From a virus, in the IMG/VR virus record IMGVR_UViG_3300025133_000181, positions 1-48,437 of that record: a stretch of DNA of 48,437 bases. The stretch is one strand, 5' to 3'. The position numbers were made by a program, and so were the translations under genes. The notes under the pieces were generated by a model, which was not told the origin of the DNA, did no database searches, and saw nothing but the letters and a program-made list of their open reading frames with translations. Of the stretch, positions 8,301 through 19,092 are shown in pieces. Every line of letters starts with the position of its first letter. The stretch's first letter is position 1.

Positions 8301-11300
8301 CAATATCTAATCCTGGAGTATCTAATTCAAAGTTTTCTGATTTTAATTCTAACTTATCACTAACATCAAATCTAAGGTAATTATCCGCATCTCCATATAC
8401 TTGGAAATCTCCATTTCCATCCATATAAATACCTTGAGTAGATGCAGATACCGAAGATGGTCCCGCACTTGAACCCAATCTAATAGTTCCGTTATTAGTT
8501 CCACTATCCAATATCATTGTGGTGGTCTGTAAATCAAATGTATCTGCTGCTATATCAATGGCTCCACCACTACCACTAATATAATTGGCATGATCTCCTA
8601 TATAGAACTCTGATGTTTTTAGTATAATATTATCATCGGTAGCTCTAAGATAACCAGTATTGGCCGCACCTGCTTTAATTAATACATTACCACTTGAATC
8701 TACATAAAATCCAGTATCGGCATCGGCAATGTCATTAACATCTGTCAAAGATCCAAGTGATATAGTTCCACTTGTACCAGTTAATGTAAAGTTTTGAGAT
8801 GCTATATCCATACCACCACCTGTGGTATATCTTAGATAATTATTTGAATCCTTTTGTAAATTAAACTCACCACTACCACTTAAAAAGATTCCAGTATCAT
8901 TAAAATCTTTCGGAATGGCTTTTCCCATTGCAATAACACCACCATTAGATGATGATATGTGTTGTGTGGAAGTTAGTAAATCAAAAGTATCAGATTGTAT
9001 AGTTAGAGTACTACTTCCATCAAAATCAATTCTATTACCACCACCTACACCAGCTCTAAACTCACCACTATGATTCATATAAATACCAGTACCACTTCCA
9101 CGAGTTGCTGCATCTGCATCAGAAGTATCTAATGCTATAACACCGGCTGAAGTAGTTCCTGCAATGTATAATTTTGGTGCACCTGCACTTCCACCACCCT
9201 TTAGTGTAAATGTTCTTGATGCAATCTCCATTGCATTAGTACCATCAAATCTAATATAATTGCTAGCGTTTTTCTGTATATTGAAAGCACCACTACCACT
9301 TAGGAAAATACCAGTTGAACTTAAATCAGATAACGATGCTGAACTTGCTCCAAGTGCAATCATACCACCATGTTCGGTTGTTATATCTATTTTACTCGTA
9401 TCAATTACTAAATTTGAAGTCCTAACACTTAATGCGGAAGAAGCAAACTTCATATATGATGGACTAGCAACGGTTGTGGCAGTTCCAATTCTAAAATTTC
9501 CACCACCATCTACATAAAATCCCTCACCATCATCCACAGAAGTTGCAGAACCTAATGTCAAGTAATTACTTGTATCAGTTCCACTATCACCACTTAATGT
9601 TAAACCTGTGGTTTCTAAATAAAGTTTTGTAGTTCTTATATCAAAATCACTACCATCAAATGAAATCTTTTTATTTGCAGCATTATAAATGTGAAATTCA
9701 GCAGTACCATTATCACTACCAATTAAAATACCAGCTTGTGCAGGGCTTGCAAATGTTGGTGCACCAACTTGTAGATAAGAATCACTTCCATTATCCACCA
9801 ATTTCATTCTGTAACTATCTTTTGTTCCAAATCCTATTTGAGATGTAGAACCACCAACCATTGTAAGTCCGTGAGCTGCACTGGTATTGTAACCCAAACT
9901 CATTGACTTTTCAGTTGATGATATTTCTATATCTGTCGCATCTAAATGAAATTCATCAGTAGTCATATCAATATTAGATGCTGTAATATCAAGATGGGCT
10001 GAAGCTATAGATAAATCTGTTCCATCAAATTTAATATATTCTGTTGAATCACCAACATGGAATTCAGTAGTTCCTGCTTGATTGTGTAACCAAAACCCTG
10101 CAGTAGTATCACTAATATTTTCCTTTGCACTTCTAATCGTTCCACCATAGTTACTACCAGTCATCTCAATACCTTGACCACCAGTACTACCGAGTTTCAT
10201 ATATGCTTGAGTGGATGCAGAATAAGCTAATTCAATAGCTCCGTTTGCAATACTCATAGACTTTTGAGTAGATGATAATTGTAAATCACCACTTGCATCT
10301 AATTGGAAAGTATCTGTCTTAATATCAACTCCATCATCAAAGATAAAGTAATTACTTGAATCCTTAACAAACTCTGCTTGTGGGTTGTTGGAATCCATAC
10401 CAATTAGAATACCAGCAGTATCTTTACCCTCATCACCAAAATCATCTTTACTACCCATAACCATATATGCATCAGTTCCGTCTGTTTTTAGTTTTATATC
10501 ATTAGCACTTCCAGAATTAATTGTTATGAATGGATTTGAGTCTCCTTTTAATACAATCTTTTTACCACCTAAACTCATAGATGCATGAGTGCTAGAAATC
10601 TGTACATCTCCGTCACCAGCGTCTAATTCTAATTTTCTTGTTTTTACTTCGAGTTCATTATCATCGAATTTGATGAAATCGGTAGAATCCCCTATAACAA
10701 ATTCTGCATCAGCGTTATTATTTGCTAACCAAAATCCTTCAGTAGTATCTGCTGCTGATGTTTTACCACTTCTAATAACACCTAATGTTGCACTACCTGT
10801 TATTTGTACATCCTTTCCAAGAGTACTACCGACTCTTAGATAAGAAATACCATTACTTGCTCTTCCTAACTTTAATGTTCCATCTGCAAAAGACATAGAA
10901 TGTTGAGTTGAAGATATTTGTAAATCACCCGTATCCGCATCTAATTCAAATTCTCTTGTTTTAATGGTCAAATTATTATCATCAAATTTAAGATAATCTG
11001 TTCCATCACCCACTACAAATTCCGCATCAGCGTTATTATTTGCTATCCAAAATCCTTCAGTAGTATCACTTACACTTGTTTTCCCACTTCTAATTGCCCC
11101 TACCTGATCTGAACCAGTAATGTATATTGCTTTAGTTGAGGTTGCCCCAATTCTTCCCCATGAATTAGTTGCATCATATGATTGGAAAATTATATCCCCA
11201 TCACCAAACGACATTGATTTATTAGTAGATGATATTTTTAAATTACCACCTCCGGCGTTTAATTCTAATTTTTCAAGATTAACACGTAAATCATTTCCAA

Positions 11301-14300
11301 GATTACCACCACTACCAGTTAAATGAAGATAATTAGTTCCATCTCCAACTCTCCACTCTGCATCTGTAAACCAATAATTGTTATTATTTATATAAATTCC
11401 ATCTTGTGTTCCAGAAACATTTCTACCAATAGAAATTTTTGCTCCTGTTTCTATTCCACCAGCTAACGTTGCTACATGAAGAATACCGTGAATAGATCCT
11501 GTCATTGCATGTAAAGCACCTTTGAAAAATCCATTTTCTGTATAGATACCAAAACCCGGTTCTTCATCTCCGTATAGATATGCAGAACTTAAACCACTTA
11601 AATCACCTATTCTTGTTCGTAATTGTAAATCATAAACACCACTACCAGTTCTCTCAACAATATCCATATATGGTGTTGAAATATCATTTGGATTAGCGTT
11701 CATTAAAATATAACCACTTGATACATCATCTGCTGGTGCATATACACCAGTTGAAACAAAAACTTGACCTTCTTCATAAGTTTCTGGAGTTGAAACTAAT
11801 CCCGCTAAAAATTCATTATCTGTATTTATAACATGAACATCTACACCATCACTATGTGCCGCGGCTGTAGTATCATGAAAATCTCTTACAACAACTAAAC
11901 CACCACCAATAGAATGAGATACAACTTTCATTCTTTCATCATCTATCTTCAATATAGATTGGTTTGCGTAACCTGTACCAGTACTTAAAGTTATGTCAGT
12001 TACACTATCATCGATTGCACCATCCAATGTTCCTATAACTGAACCTGTAGATACAGTTTGACCAAGACCACGTTCAACATATATCTCCCCCGCTAATCCA
12101 TCAGGGTCTACAGCTCCCATATTTGCTGCCGCAATAGAGGCTGAATAAGGTGAACCTGCCGCTGTATATCTTTGTGAACCAGATATATATAAATACTCTA
12201 CCGTAAATCCAGTACTATTAACCTTTTTAGATTTTAATATTTCACCTGCCCTAAATCCACTTACATTTGCAACACTCATCGTTGTACTTGCTGCTGACAT
12301 AGATGGAACTCCACATATAATACTACCACTTACATCTTTCAATGACTCAAGTGTTGTTGAATTTGCAACCATTAATTGTCCACCAACAACATTCACACTT
12401 TCTTTTTCGAATACAGTAGTTGCTAATGTTCCTCTAATTCTTGCATTTTCAAATTCTGCAGTACCATTTCCAAGTGAACTTATTCTCCAACCTTTAAGTC
12501 CAGTTACAAAATCTGATGTTTCTATTGAACCACTAGCCTGTAGAATAAGTCCTACTTCACCTTCAGCAAACTGTTCACCCATACCTGCCGCTGGAATACT
12601 TCTAATTTGAGTTCCTGTAAGTTCCCATCCAGCAATTTTATTTCCTTGTCCACCAAACATAGCAAGAACATCGCTAAATCCATCATCATCATGTTCACTT
12701 CCAGATGTTGTTCCATCATACATTTTTATACCAAATTCATCTCCCGCGGCTTCACTTATCTCACCAATTCTAACTACTTCTTTATTCGAGGCGTTAAAAA
12801 TTTGTATTCTTCTATTTGTAGAACTTATATCAAGATTAGTAGTATCTAATTCAAAGTTTGGAACTTTCATAAAGATACCAGATGTTAACATTCTAACATA
12901 TTGATCGTTAGAAGTTCCAACCGTATAATCAAATTCTGGTGACGTTCCGTCCATTCCCATTATTAATCCAGCAGTAGTTGTTTGGTCAAATGTAGTCTTA
13001 CCACCAAACTTCAACATCTTATCAGTTCCATCTGCGTGTAAAACTATTGCTCCACCACTCGAAGCGGGATCACCAATACTCATACTTGCGTGTAATGATG
13101 AGATTTGAATATTAGAAGCACTTACTTCCATATTTCTTGTTTTTATATCAAGTCCGTCTGTACTATCCCATCTTAAATAATCTTTACTATCTTTTGCTAA
13201 TTCAAACTTTGGAACTCCTGTATCCATTCCGATAATAATACCAACAGTTGATTTATCGTAATGAGTAAAAGAAGTTTTACTTCCCATAGTCATATATGAA
13301 TCAGTACCATCAGTTTTTAAAGTAATTGGATTAGTTGTACCTACTTGAACATATGGTGTGGCTGCCCCTTGTAATTTAATTTTACCATCACCAAGGCTCA
13401 TAGATTTATGGTTTGATGATAATTGTAAATCACCAGTATTCGCATCTAATTCAAAATTAGTAGTTTTAATATCTACACCACTTGAACCATCAAAAATAAA
13501 ATAATTACCTGAATCCTTAACAAATTCTGCTTGTGGGTTGGTCGCGTCCATACCGATAATAATACCAGCAGTTCCACTTCCCTCGTGTGTGAAACTACTC
13601 TTACTTCCCATAACCATATAGTTATCCGCTGTTCCACCCTGTAACGTTATTGAATTTGAACCAGTAGCACCAACTTGTATCTTAGAGTTTGCACCATCTA
13701 ATGTTATATTAGCCAATGCTCCTGGTACACCACCTAAACTCATAGAAGCGTGTGTTGATGAAAGTTGTATATTAGTAGCTGCTAATTCTAAACCTTGTGA
13801 AAGTTTTATGTCAAAATTTGAACCATCATAGGATATGTAATTTGTAGCACTTCCAGCAAATTCGAATTTTGGAACAGTTGAGTCCATCCCAATAATAATA
13901 CCTTGTGTGGATTGGTCAAAATGAGTAAAGGAAGATTTACTTCCCATAACCATAAAGTTATCATTAGCACCACCTTGTATAGTAACTCGTTTAGTAGCAT
14001 CTAAACCAACCATTATTTTTGCATTTGCTCCATCCATTACAATCGTTTGGTCATTAAGTGACATAGACTTCTGTGTAGATGAAATTTGTAAATCACCATC
14101 GTTTGCATCAAGTTCAAAAGTGGTAGTGTCTATATCAAGAGTACTACCATCCATTTTTAAATGTCCATTAGTTCCTACGAATGAAACCTTTGGTGTTGTA
14201 CCTGTTACTACTCCAAAAAATAGTCCTGATTCACCATAATTTTTATCTGGAACAGCTACACCTGGTTGTATTGCAATATATGGACTATTATTTCCACCTT

Positions 14301-17300
14301 TCATATATATTTCTTGGTCTGTTCCCAACGACATTGAAGCTTCTGGAGAAGATAATTTAAATCCTGTTGCACTAATATTCAAATCAGTAATATTAAGATC
14401 AACATCAGAACCAGTAATTGCAAAACTTCCATTTTCAAATACTATACCACCATCTGCATCACCAAAACGGAAATTACCATCCCCATCCATATAGATACCA
14501 CTACCAGTAGCTAAACTAATAAAGTCTGCATCTGGTCCCATTCTAAATGTTGGTGTATCCTTACCTTCGATAATAATTTTACCCCGTGGATCTGCTGCGG
14601 TGTGTCCAAAACTCATAGAAGATTCTGCCGTAGATACTTGAATGGTTGATGCAGAAACTTCAAGTTTACGAGAAGCTAAATCAATTTCTCCACCATCGAA
14701 TTTTATATAATCAGTTGTATTACCAACATGAAATTCTGGGTCTGTATCATTATTTGCTAACCAAAATCCAGCAGTTGTTGATGTTGCAGATGTTTTGCCT
14801 GTTGCTATATATCCATAATCTGCGTGACCTTGTAAAGTAATTTGTTTAGTAGATGTTGAACCCACCGTAACTTTACTATTTGCTCCATCAAGTAAAATTT
14901 TCCCCTCACCTAACGACATACTTGCATTAGTTGAACTAATTTCTATATTAGTTGCATCTAATTCTAATGAACCAACTTTAACATCAAACACATTTGATGT
15001 TGCATTATATTGTATATGGTCTCCACTTGCACTACCAATTAATAAATTAGAGTCTCCATCTACATAAAAACCATTACCACTATTATAAGCAGTTGGTGGT
15101 GTTCCCCCCATTGCAATCTTACCACTATTCGTGGCTGAATCTATGACGAGTTGAGTTGTTGCTAAATTAAATGTATCACTTTTTATATCAATTGATTCGG
15201 CTGATGCGTCAAACTTAAAATAGTTAGTAGCACTTCCATAAAGTAAGAAATCACCAGTACCATCCATATAGATACCTTTATTAGTGCCTGTAATACTTGT
15301 ATTTGGTGTTGAACCAAGTGAAATATATCCACTATTAGTTGAACTATCTATATCTAAATTTGCTGTATCAAGTTTGAAAATGGCTGTTTTTATTTCTACA
15401 CCATTATTCGTATCATATCTTAAAAAATCTTGTGCTCCATCACCAACATAGAATCTTGGATTTCCACTATTATAACCCAGTTGGATTCCTTCACCTGCAA
15501 AAGTATGAGTGTTTATGGATATTTCTGCATTGTCTCCGTTTGCATTAAGTCTGATTCCTGCATCACCTGAACTTGCAAGGTTCGTTGAATTAATTGTCCA
15601 TCCACCAATATAACCAGCAGTTGCAGTAACCGTACCTGCCATTGTAACATCGCCTGCATTAGTAAGATGAAAATTAGAAGAACTTATCTCTATGTTTCCA
15701 TTGGATCCACTAACATATTGTGATTGTCCACCTAAAAAGAATCGCGGGGCCTCTAACCGAATACTACTACCACTTAATGTAGTTGCTCCTGTGCTATAAA
15801 TTGCTAAATTTCCACCACTTCCACTAACATAATTTGAACTATCACCGAGGTAGAAATCCGGTGCCTTTAGAGTTATTGAACTACCACTTATATGTGCATC
15901 TTGTGTTTGTATTGATAGAGATGAACCATCAAATTTTAAAAACTCAGAAGAACCGTCACCAATATAAGCTCTTGGTGTTCCACTATTATAATCTAATTGT
16001 ATTCCCTTTGAACCAAAAGTTGCACTGCCAATAACCAATTCCTTAGCTGAAGAATCCATATACATACCACTTTGTGATATTTGAGTGGAATTAATTGTCC
16101 ATCCACCAATAGATGCAGATACGAATCGTGCAAGTCCAGTTGCAGATATAGAAGATGATGCATTTAGAGTAGTTGATGCAACTCCACCGATTGTAGCAGG
16201 TGTCTTAATACTATTAACCGTAATATCACCTTCAACCGTCAAAGTATCATCTATGAATTGTAAATAATTTCCACCACCTTTATCACCTAATAAGATAGCA
16301 GAACCCGTAACTAATCCACCAGCAGAAACTTTAAATCTACTTGATGAAATAAATGATGCTGGATCTGATGTATCTGCGGAAGCAGATATTCTCCAATATG
16401 GTGAATAAGCTAATGATGCACTTTCTATATCTGCTCCACCAATTCGTCCAGTAGATGCTGTTATCTGTCCTTCAAAAACTGCTCCACTTGCAAATAACAC
16501 ACCACTTTGACTTACAGAAAAATTAGGACCAAACTTAACATAATACTTTCCAGATGTTGCTGTATCTCCCTCACTCGGTGTAAAATCTATATAATATTCA
16601 TCTCTTCGGAGATCAAATGCTGCTGAAGTATCACTACCAGGTCCCTTTGTAGTATGATAAAGTGCTGCACCTACTGCGTCTAATGTTGCGTTACTACCAC
16701 TTAACTTACCATCTACAATTTGCCAATCACCAATGTTACCTGCATCGGCTGTAATAGTTCCTTGCATTACAACATCACCATCGGGCTGTACATGGAAATT
16801 GGATGAACTTATTTCTATATTATTTCCACTACCACTTATAAATTGTGAATTTTCATTACCAACAAAGAATGCATCTGCTCTAATATCAAGATCACTTGGA
16901 TTGGTTCTATATCTCAAATAACTTGTAGAACTACCAAATAATTCTAATCCAACTCCATCATATTCATCTGTTATATCAGATAAAACAGAACCACTCCACA
17001 TCATAAATCCAGGTCCACCAGTTCCTGCCGAACCACTTGTAAATCCAAGATAACCAATAGACCGAACAAATCCAGAACCAACTCCAGCCATTTCTATACC
17101 ACCACCAATAGCATTTCCAATAAACATAGAACCACTTAATACATTATCATCCCCAAGTATGTAAGAATTTCCACCTTGGAATGTGGATGCACTTACATGA
17201 GATATTGTATCTGCTATATTATTGTTTACATCATAAAACTCTGCTATAAATTCATAATCATCTGGTCGTTCTTGTGAAAGTGGTGGAACTGGTGCAACTA

Positions 17301-19092
17301 CCCTAATCCAATCAGGAGAAAATCCTGTATCTGCTACAGGAGTTATAGATACATCAGAAATATTCCAATAACCTGACGGTGCACCAAATTGTAAAACTGC
17401 AGTTCCATTTCGTAGTGGTTGAAATACTTCTTCAACTATTCCAAAATCTAATCTCTCCGAAACAGAATCAGGAATTGTTAAAAATCCGCCTTTCGATTCT
17501 CCTGGAGGAGTCATTTGATATCCAAAGTCACTTCCATACTCATGATTGGATTCAAACGCAGATCCCGATAAAAATATTCCGAGTTCTGCCTTATTTACAG
17601 TATTACCATCACTATCAACTGTTTTAAGTGACTTTCTGCCAACTATTCTTGCCCTAACTGCATATTCTATATCTTTAACAAATGTTATTGGTAAAGAACC
17701 TGTGGTTTGGGCCTTTAATATTGAATTTTCTGCGAGACTTGATCCAGATATATATACCGAATCAAGTAAAATACTTGAATCTCTGGTTAATGTAGTATTA
17801 CTTCCACTCTCCCAATATGTATTAATCACGTCCTGAGTATCAAAGTAACCAATTCTACGAGAACCGGCTGGACTATAAATATCATATAACAACTCTGGAC
17901 TTTCTATCGGAGTATCTGCTATTTGTTCAAAATCACCAAACGCATCTTTATTACGAGAATATAATTTTACTCTATGAACATCACCAGAAAATGTTCTCAT
18001 CTTAGATATTCTTACATCTGCAAATGAACGGAAATTAACCGTACTCGTTGAATGAGTAGGTGCGGGTTGAAATGACATTGTATATGCCGTATTATCAAGT
18101 GGAACTATTACATCTCTCTGTGTATTTCCTTCTGGATATCGTGTATCTGTTATAACAAATTCTTTAGTAGGAATTAAAGTTGATTCATTTTTAACATCTT
18201 TAATGGTAGTTTCAAATGTTCCAGGAAATTCATGATATGATTCTGTTACAAATGTTGATTTTGGCTGTGGGTTATTTACTTTAAAGGTTGCCCCAATGTG
18301 TCTTGCATCAAATCCCACCTCTCCACTATCAAGGTTTATTGTAAATTTTTCTACTTCAGGAGATGACCGTCTTACCCGTCTGCCTCTACTATTAAATCCT
18401 GCATTCTTTCCACCGCCACCATATATCTTTGAAGTGTATGAGTTCTGTAGTTGTTCTACAAACGCGCCTGGTGCTTCTTCCTTTATGGGGGAAGTACCTA
18501 CTGTTCCTGGTAATGGATCTCCCGATACTGTTCCTATACTTTGAGTTACAGAACCAGTAGGATAAGTAGTTGTTACAAACCCCTTTACAATTTCACCAAC
18601 CCACATTGATGGTTGTTTATAAAAATAAATTGGTTCAGTATTTACACCAGCCCCACTAATATAAATTTTAGTATACCAACGAACATTATAAATGTCCAAC
18701 CATTCTACTGGAACATCAACTTTATCTGGACTCAATTCACCAACAAAATACATAGTGGCATCACCAAATAAATCAGGATCATCATACACTTCAATAGAGA
18801 CTCTACGAGATGTTCCTTCAAGATAATTAGGTATTGCCTCTGTATAAACTACCTTACCACTTGCATCATTTACTATTTCAAATTTTAATTCTACATTGTC
18901 TTTTAATAACGGAGAACCACCTACTAAAAATGAACTTCGGCCTTGAGTGATAATATCTGGAACTTCAACAACATTAAAATATTGTGAAATTGGCGCACTA
19001 TCATCAATAAAGACATCTAAATCTTTTAATCCTTGATATCTGTTATAACGTCTTAATACTGCCAATGAATTCTCCCGAATAGATTTATTCAT
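5302..19092 (-). CDS. Giant tail fibre protein (4596 residues) with C-terminal S74 chaperone
   Basis: The largest gene here, 13.8 kb. Residues 1 to about 700 are mixed beta-rich sequence. About 720-4085 is a long array of related beta-type repeats with recurring phrases (I/L)SS(T/x)xxSMSxG, GI(Y/F)MDGxGDF, YI(R/K)FDG, FELDxxxGDLQISS and YISGSxGNIEISSSNFHL; SMS phrases occur about 12 times. The last 107 residues are an S74 auto-cleaving chaperone starting SDIRVK (Ser4490, Lys4495, codons near 5625-5608), followed by RGVTFRR, MGVIAQEIEDIVPEVV and a coiled-coil end. In S74 fibres, cleavage before this Ser follows trimer folding. It is probably a very long trimeric host-binding fibre. The ATG has no evident Shine-Dalgarno, and an ATAAATAT motif lies directly before it. 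Confidence 0.88.
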   Translation of the reverse strand: MNKSIRENSLAVLRRYNRYQGLKDLDVFIDDSAPISQYFNVVEVPDIITQGRSSFLVGGSPLLKDNVELKFEIVNDASGKVVYTEAIPNYLEGTSRRVSIEVYDDPDLFGDATMYFVGELSPDKVDVPVEWLDIYNVRWYTKIYISGAGVNTEPIYFYKQPSMWVGEIVKGFVTTTYPTGSVTQSIGTVSGDPLPGTVGTSPIKEEAPGAFVEQLQNSYTSKIYGGGGKNAGFNSRGRRVRRSSPEVEKFTINLDSGEVGFDARHIGATFKVNNPQPKSTFVTESYHEFPGTFETTIKDVKNESTLIPTKEFVITDTRYPEGNTQRDVIVPLDNTAYTMSFQPAPTHSTSTVNFRSFADVRISKMRTFSGDVHRVKLYSRNKDAFGDFEQIADTPIESPELLYDIYSPAGSRRIGYFDTQDVINTYWESGSNTTLTRDSSILLDSVYISGSSLAENSILKAQTTGSLPITFVKDIEYAVRARIVGRKSLKTVDSDGNTVNKAELGIFLSGSAFESNHEYGSDFGYQMTPPGESKGGFLTIPDSVSERLDFGIVEEVFQPLRNGTAVLQFGAPSGYWNISDVSITPVADTGFSPDWIRVVAPVPPLSQERPDDYEFIAEFYDVNNNIADTISHVSASTFQGGNSYILGDDNVLSGSMFIGNAIGGGIEMAGVGSGFVRSIGYLGFTSGSAGTGGPGFMMWSGSVLSDITDEYDGVGLELFGSSTSYLRYRTNPSDLDIRADAFFVGNENSQFISGSGNNIEISSSNFHVQPDGDVVMQGTITADAGNIGDWQIVDGKLSGSNATLDAVGAALYHTTKGPGSDTSAAFDLRRDEYYIDFTPSEGDTATSGKYYVKFGPNFSVSQSGVLFASGAVFEGQITASTGRIGGADIESASLAYSPYWRISASADTSDPASFISSSRFKVSAGGLVTGSAILLGDKGGGNYLQFIDDTLTVEGDITVNSIKTPATIGGVASTTLNASSSISATGLARFVSASIGGWTINSTQISQSGMYMDSSAKELVIGSATFGSKGIQLDYNSGTPRAYIGDGSSEFLKFDGSSLSIQTQDAHISGSSITLKAPDFYLGDSSNYVSGSGGNLAIYSTGATTLSGSSIRLEAPRFFLGGQSQYVSGSNGNIEISSSNFHLTNAGDVTMAGTVTATAGYIGGWTINSTNLASSGDAGIRLNANGDNAEISINTHTFAGEGIQLGYNSGNPRFYVGDGAQDFLRYDTNNGVEIKTAIFKLDTANLDIDSSTNSGYISLGSTPNTSITGTNKGIYMDGTGDFLLYGSATNYFKFDASAESIDIKSDTFNLATTQLVIDSATNSGKIAMGGTPPTAYNSGNGFYVDGDSNLLIGSASGDHIQYNATSNVFDVKVGSLELDATNIEISSTNASMSLGEGKILLDGANSKVTVGSTSTKQITLQGHADYGYIATGKTSATSTTAGFWLANNDTDPEFHVGNTTDYIKFDGGEIDLASRKLEVSASTIQVSTAESSMSFGHTAADPRGKIIIEGKDTPTFRMGPDADFISLATGSGIYMDGDGNFRFGDADGGIVFENGSFAITGSDVDLNITDLNISATGFKLSSPEASMSLGTDQEIYMKGGNNSPYIAIQPGVAVPDKNYGESGLFFGVVTGTTPKVSFVGTNGHLKMDGSTLDIDTTTFELDANDGDLQISSTQKSMSLNDQTIVMDGANAKIMVGLDATKRVTIQGGANDNFMVMGSKSSFTHFDQSTQGIIIGMDSTVPKFEFAGSATNYISYDGSNFDIKLSQGLELAATNIQLSSTHASMSLGGVPGALANITLDGANSKIQVGATGSNSITLQGGTADNYMVMGSKSSFTHEGSGTAGIIIGMDATNPQAEFVKDSGNYFIFDGSSGVDIKTTNFELDANTGDLQLSSNHKSMSLGDGKIKLQGAATPYVQVGTTNPITLKTDGTDSYMTMGSKTSFTHYDKSTVGIIIGMDTGVPKFELAKDSKDYLRWDSTDGLDIKTRNMEVSASNIQISSLHASMSIGDPASSGGAIVLHADGTDKMLKFGGKTTFDQTTTAGLIMGMDGTSPEFDYTVGTSNDQYVRMLTSGIFMKVPNFELDTTNLDISSTNRRIQIFNASNKEVVRIGEISEAAGDEFGIKMYDGTTSGSEHDDDGFSDVLAMFGGQGNKIAGWELTGTQIRSIPAAGMGEQFAEGEVGLILQASGSIETSDFVTGLKGWRISSLGNGTAEFENARIRGTLATTVFEKESVNVVGGQLMVANSTTLESLKDVSGSIICGVPSMSAASTTMSVANVSGFRAGEILKSKKVNSTGFTVEYLYISGSQRYTAAGSPYSASIAAANMGAVDPDGLAGEIYVERGLGQTVSTGSVIGTLDGAIDDSVTDITLSTGTGYANQSILKIDDERMKVVSHSIGGGLVVVRDFHDTTAAAHSDGVDVHVINTDNEFLAGLVSTPETYEEGQVFVSTGVYAPADDVSSGYILMNANPNDISTPYMDIVERTGSGVYDLQLRTRIGDLSGLSSAYLYGDEEPGFGIYTENGFFKGALHAMTGSIHGILHVATLAGGIETGAKISIGRNVSGTQDGIYINNNNYWFTDAEWRVGDGTNYLHLTGSGGNLGNDLRVNLEKLELNAGGGNLKISSTNKSMSFGDGDIIFQSYDATNSWGRIGATSTKAIYITGSDQVGAIRSGKTSVSDTTEGFWIANNNADAEFVVGDGTDYLKFDDNNLTIKTREFELDADTGDLQISSTQHSMSFADGTLKLGRASNGISYLRVGSTLGKDVQITGSATLGVIRSGKTSAADTTEGFWLANNNADAEFVIGDSTDFIKFDDNELEVKTRKLELDAGDGDVQISSTHASMSLGGKKIVLKGDSNPFITINSGSANDIKLKTDGTDAYMVMGSKDDFGDEGKDTAGILIGMDSNNPQAEFVKDSSNYFIFDDGVDIKTDTFQLDASGDLQLSSTQKSMSIANGAIELAYSASTQAYMKLGSTGGQGIEMTGSNYGGTIRSAKENISDTTAGFWLHNQAGTTEFHVGDSTEYIKFDGTDLSIASAHLDITASNIDMTTDEFHLDATDIEISSTEKSMSLGYNTSAAHGLTMVGGSTSQIGFGTKDSYRMKLVDNGSDSYLQVGAPTFASPAQAGILIGSDNGTAEFHIYNAANKKISFDGSDFDIRTTKLYLETTGLTLSGDSGTDTSNYLTLGSATSVDDGEGFYVDGGGNFRIGTATTVASPSYMKFASSALSVRTSNLVIDTSKIDITTEHGGMIALGASSASLSDLSSTGIFLSGSGAFNIQKNASNYIRFDGTNAMEIASRTFTLKGGGSAGAPKLYIAGTTSAGVIALDTSDADAATRGSGTGIYMNHSGEFRAGVGGGNRIDFDGSSTLTIQSDTFDLLTSTQHISSSNGGVIAMGKAIPKDFNDTGIFLSGSGEFNLQKDSNNYLRYTTGGGMDIASQNFTLTGTSGTISLGSLTDVNDIADADTGFYVDSSGNVLIKAGAANTGYLRATDDNIILKTSEFYIGDHANYISGSGGAIDIAADTFDLQTTTMILDSGTNNGTIRLGSSAGPSSVSASTQGIYMDGNGDFQVYGDADNYLRFDVSDKLELKSENFELDTPGLDIVGTDASTPTNNKITLGATANSNVLGSSQGIYMDGAGNFLLYGSAENYFRFNAGGSSIDIKSDLYDLNTTNLRVSSSAGGTIAMGEIVPKSISGSGIFLSGSGDFLAGNHTGNKIQYNQAASAVIMKSNLFSLDATTIVIDSSANDGKIALGATPPSAYNSGNGLYLDGTGKFLAGKATGERIQYDGSNTLIMSSSTFILGDEGSAYISGSNSNIAISSSNFYLANDGSLNAGAGAFTLDTNGNVFMSGSISSSIGNIGGWRIESDKLAGNGGIITLDAENGRILAGTGTDIIKIDASDSDYRIWVGHGTAGSAPFRVEKDGGLIATDADVAGVIRAATGYIGGSGGWTIATAKLHSGTNITLDSGTDEVQIDGSGALGMYFGPHGELNSSAENATGSFWITRDDFSRQIFRVGDQYQFLKFDTGGTPKLFVSSSDFLLGAPSTAFISASNGNIEVSSSNFHVSSSGNVYGRDVYLTNGNFEGTVNANATIQGATVKTGGGNQNISAHNVVITGPDVLGQGAGSYLFTPASGTPYHDADLSWGDFLLLGDSVLGNDGETGRIAFYSGTGMVFKTTAGTNSITTGTETGLTIEVNPFSVALESDGSSYGTDSHRIVGKYGALNAWYMRSNNTGKSLWHIGSSLNDGVYPGQILASNLYDASGVGLITPIIGRQTIEIDHAADATAIEADTYVDLYSGGSNANLTGTYRGFNSKLRAVTDQASLRLTKWIGYDTDVTGTMTYQMQFNPEELIGVRGNIQLDADQLGDTSQGGSVTEHYSGSLVGVQGKVHITDEFQANQSSQDEHHITITAFSGSISTEGLENSQADNSLITYGLKLTTHSDGDAVQYGAYTEGEDYNYFSGKIGIGDTTPDYPLDVMGQASNISIYAQYDVAAYSDIRVKADIETITEPLSKVLKMRGVTFRRTDEGASDKRLMGVIAQEIEDIVPEVVSTNEIEDSDRFGHKSVSYGNMTALLIEAIKEQQEQIDELKQEVKEIKDARSR
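6840..16930 (-). repeat. Long array of diverged internal repeats in the giant fibre gene
   Basis: The coding repeats described for the giant fibre are visible at DNA level too, as recurring segments such as TTATTTGCTAACCAAAATCC near 10720 and near-identical ones near 11035 and 14755. Units are roughly 80-110 codons and are mosaic rather than exact tandem copies, which suggests growth by duplication and recombination. Edges are approximate. Confidence 0.7.
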
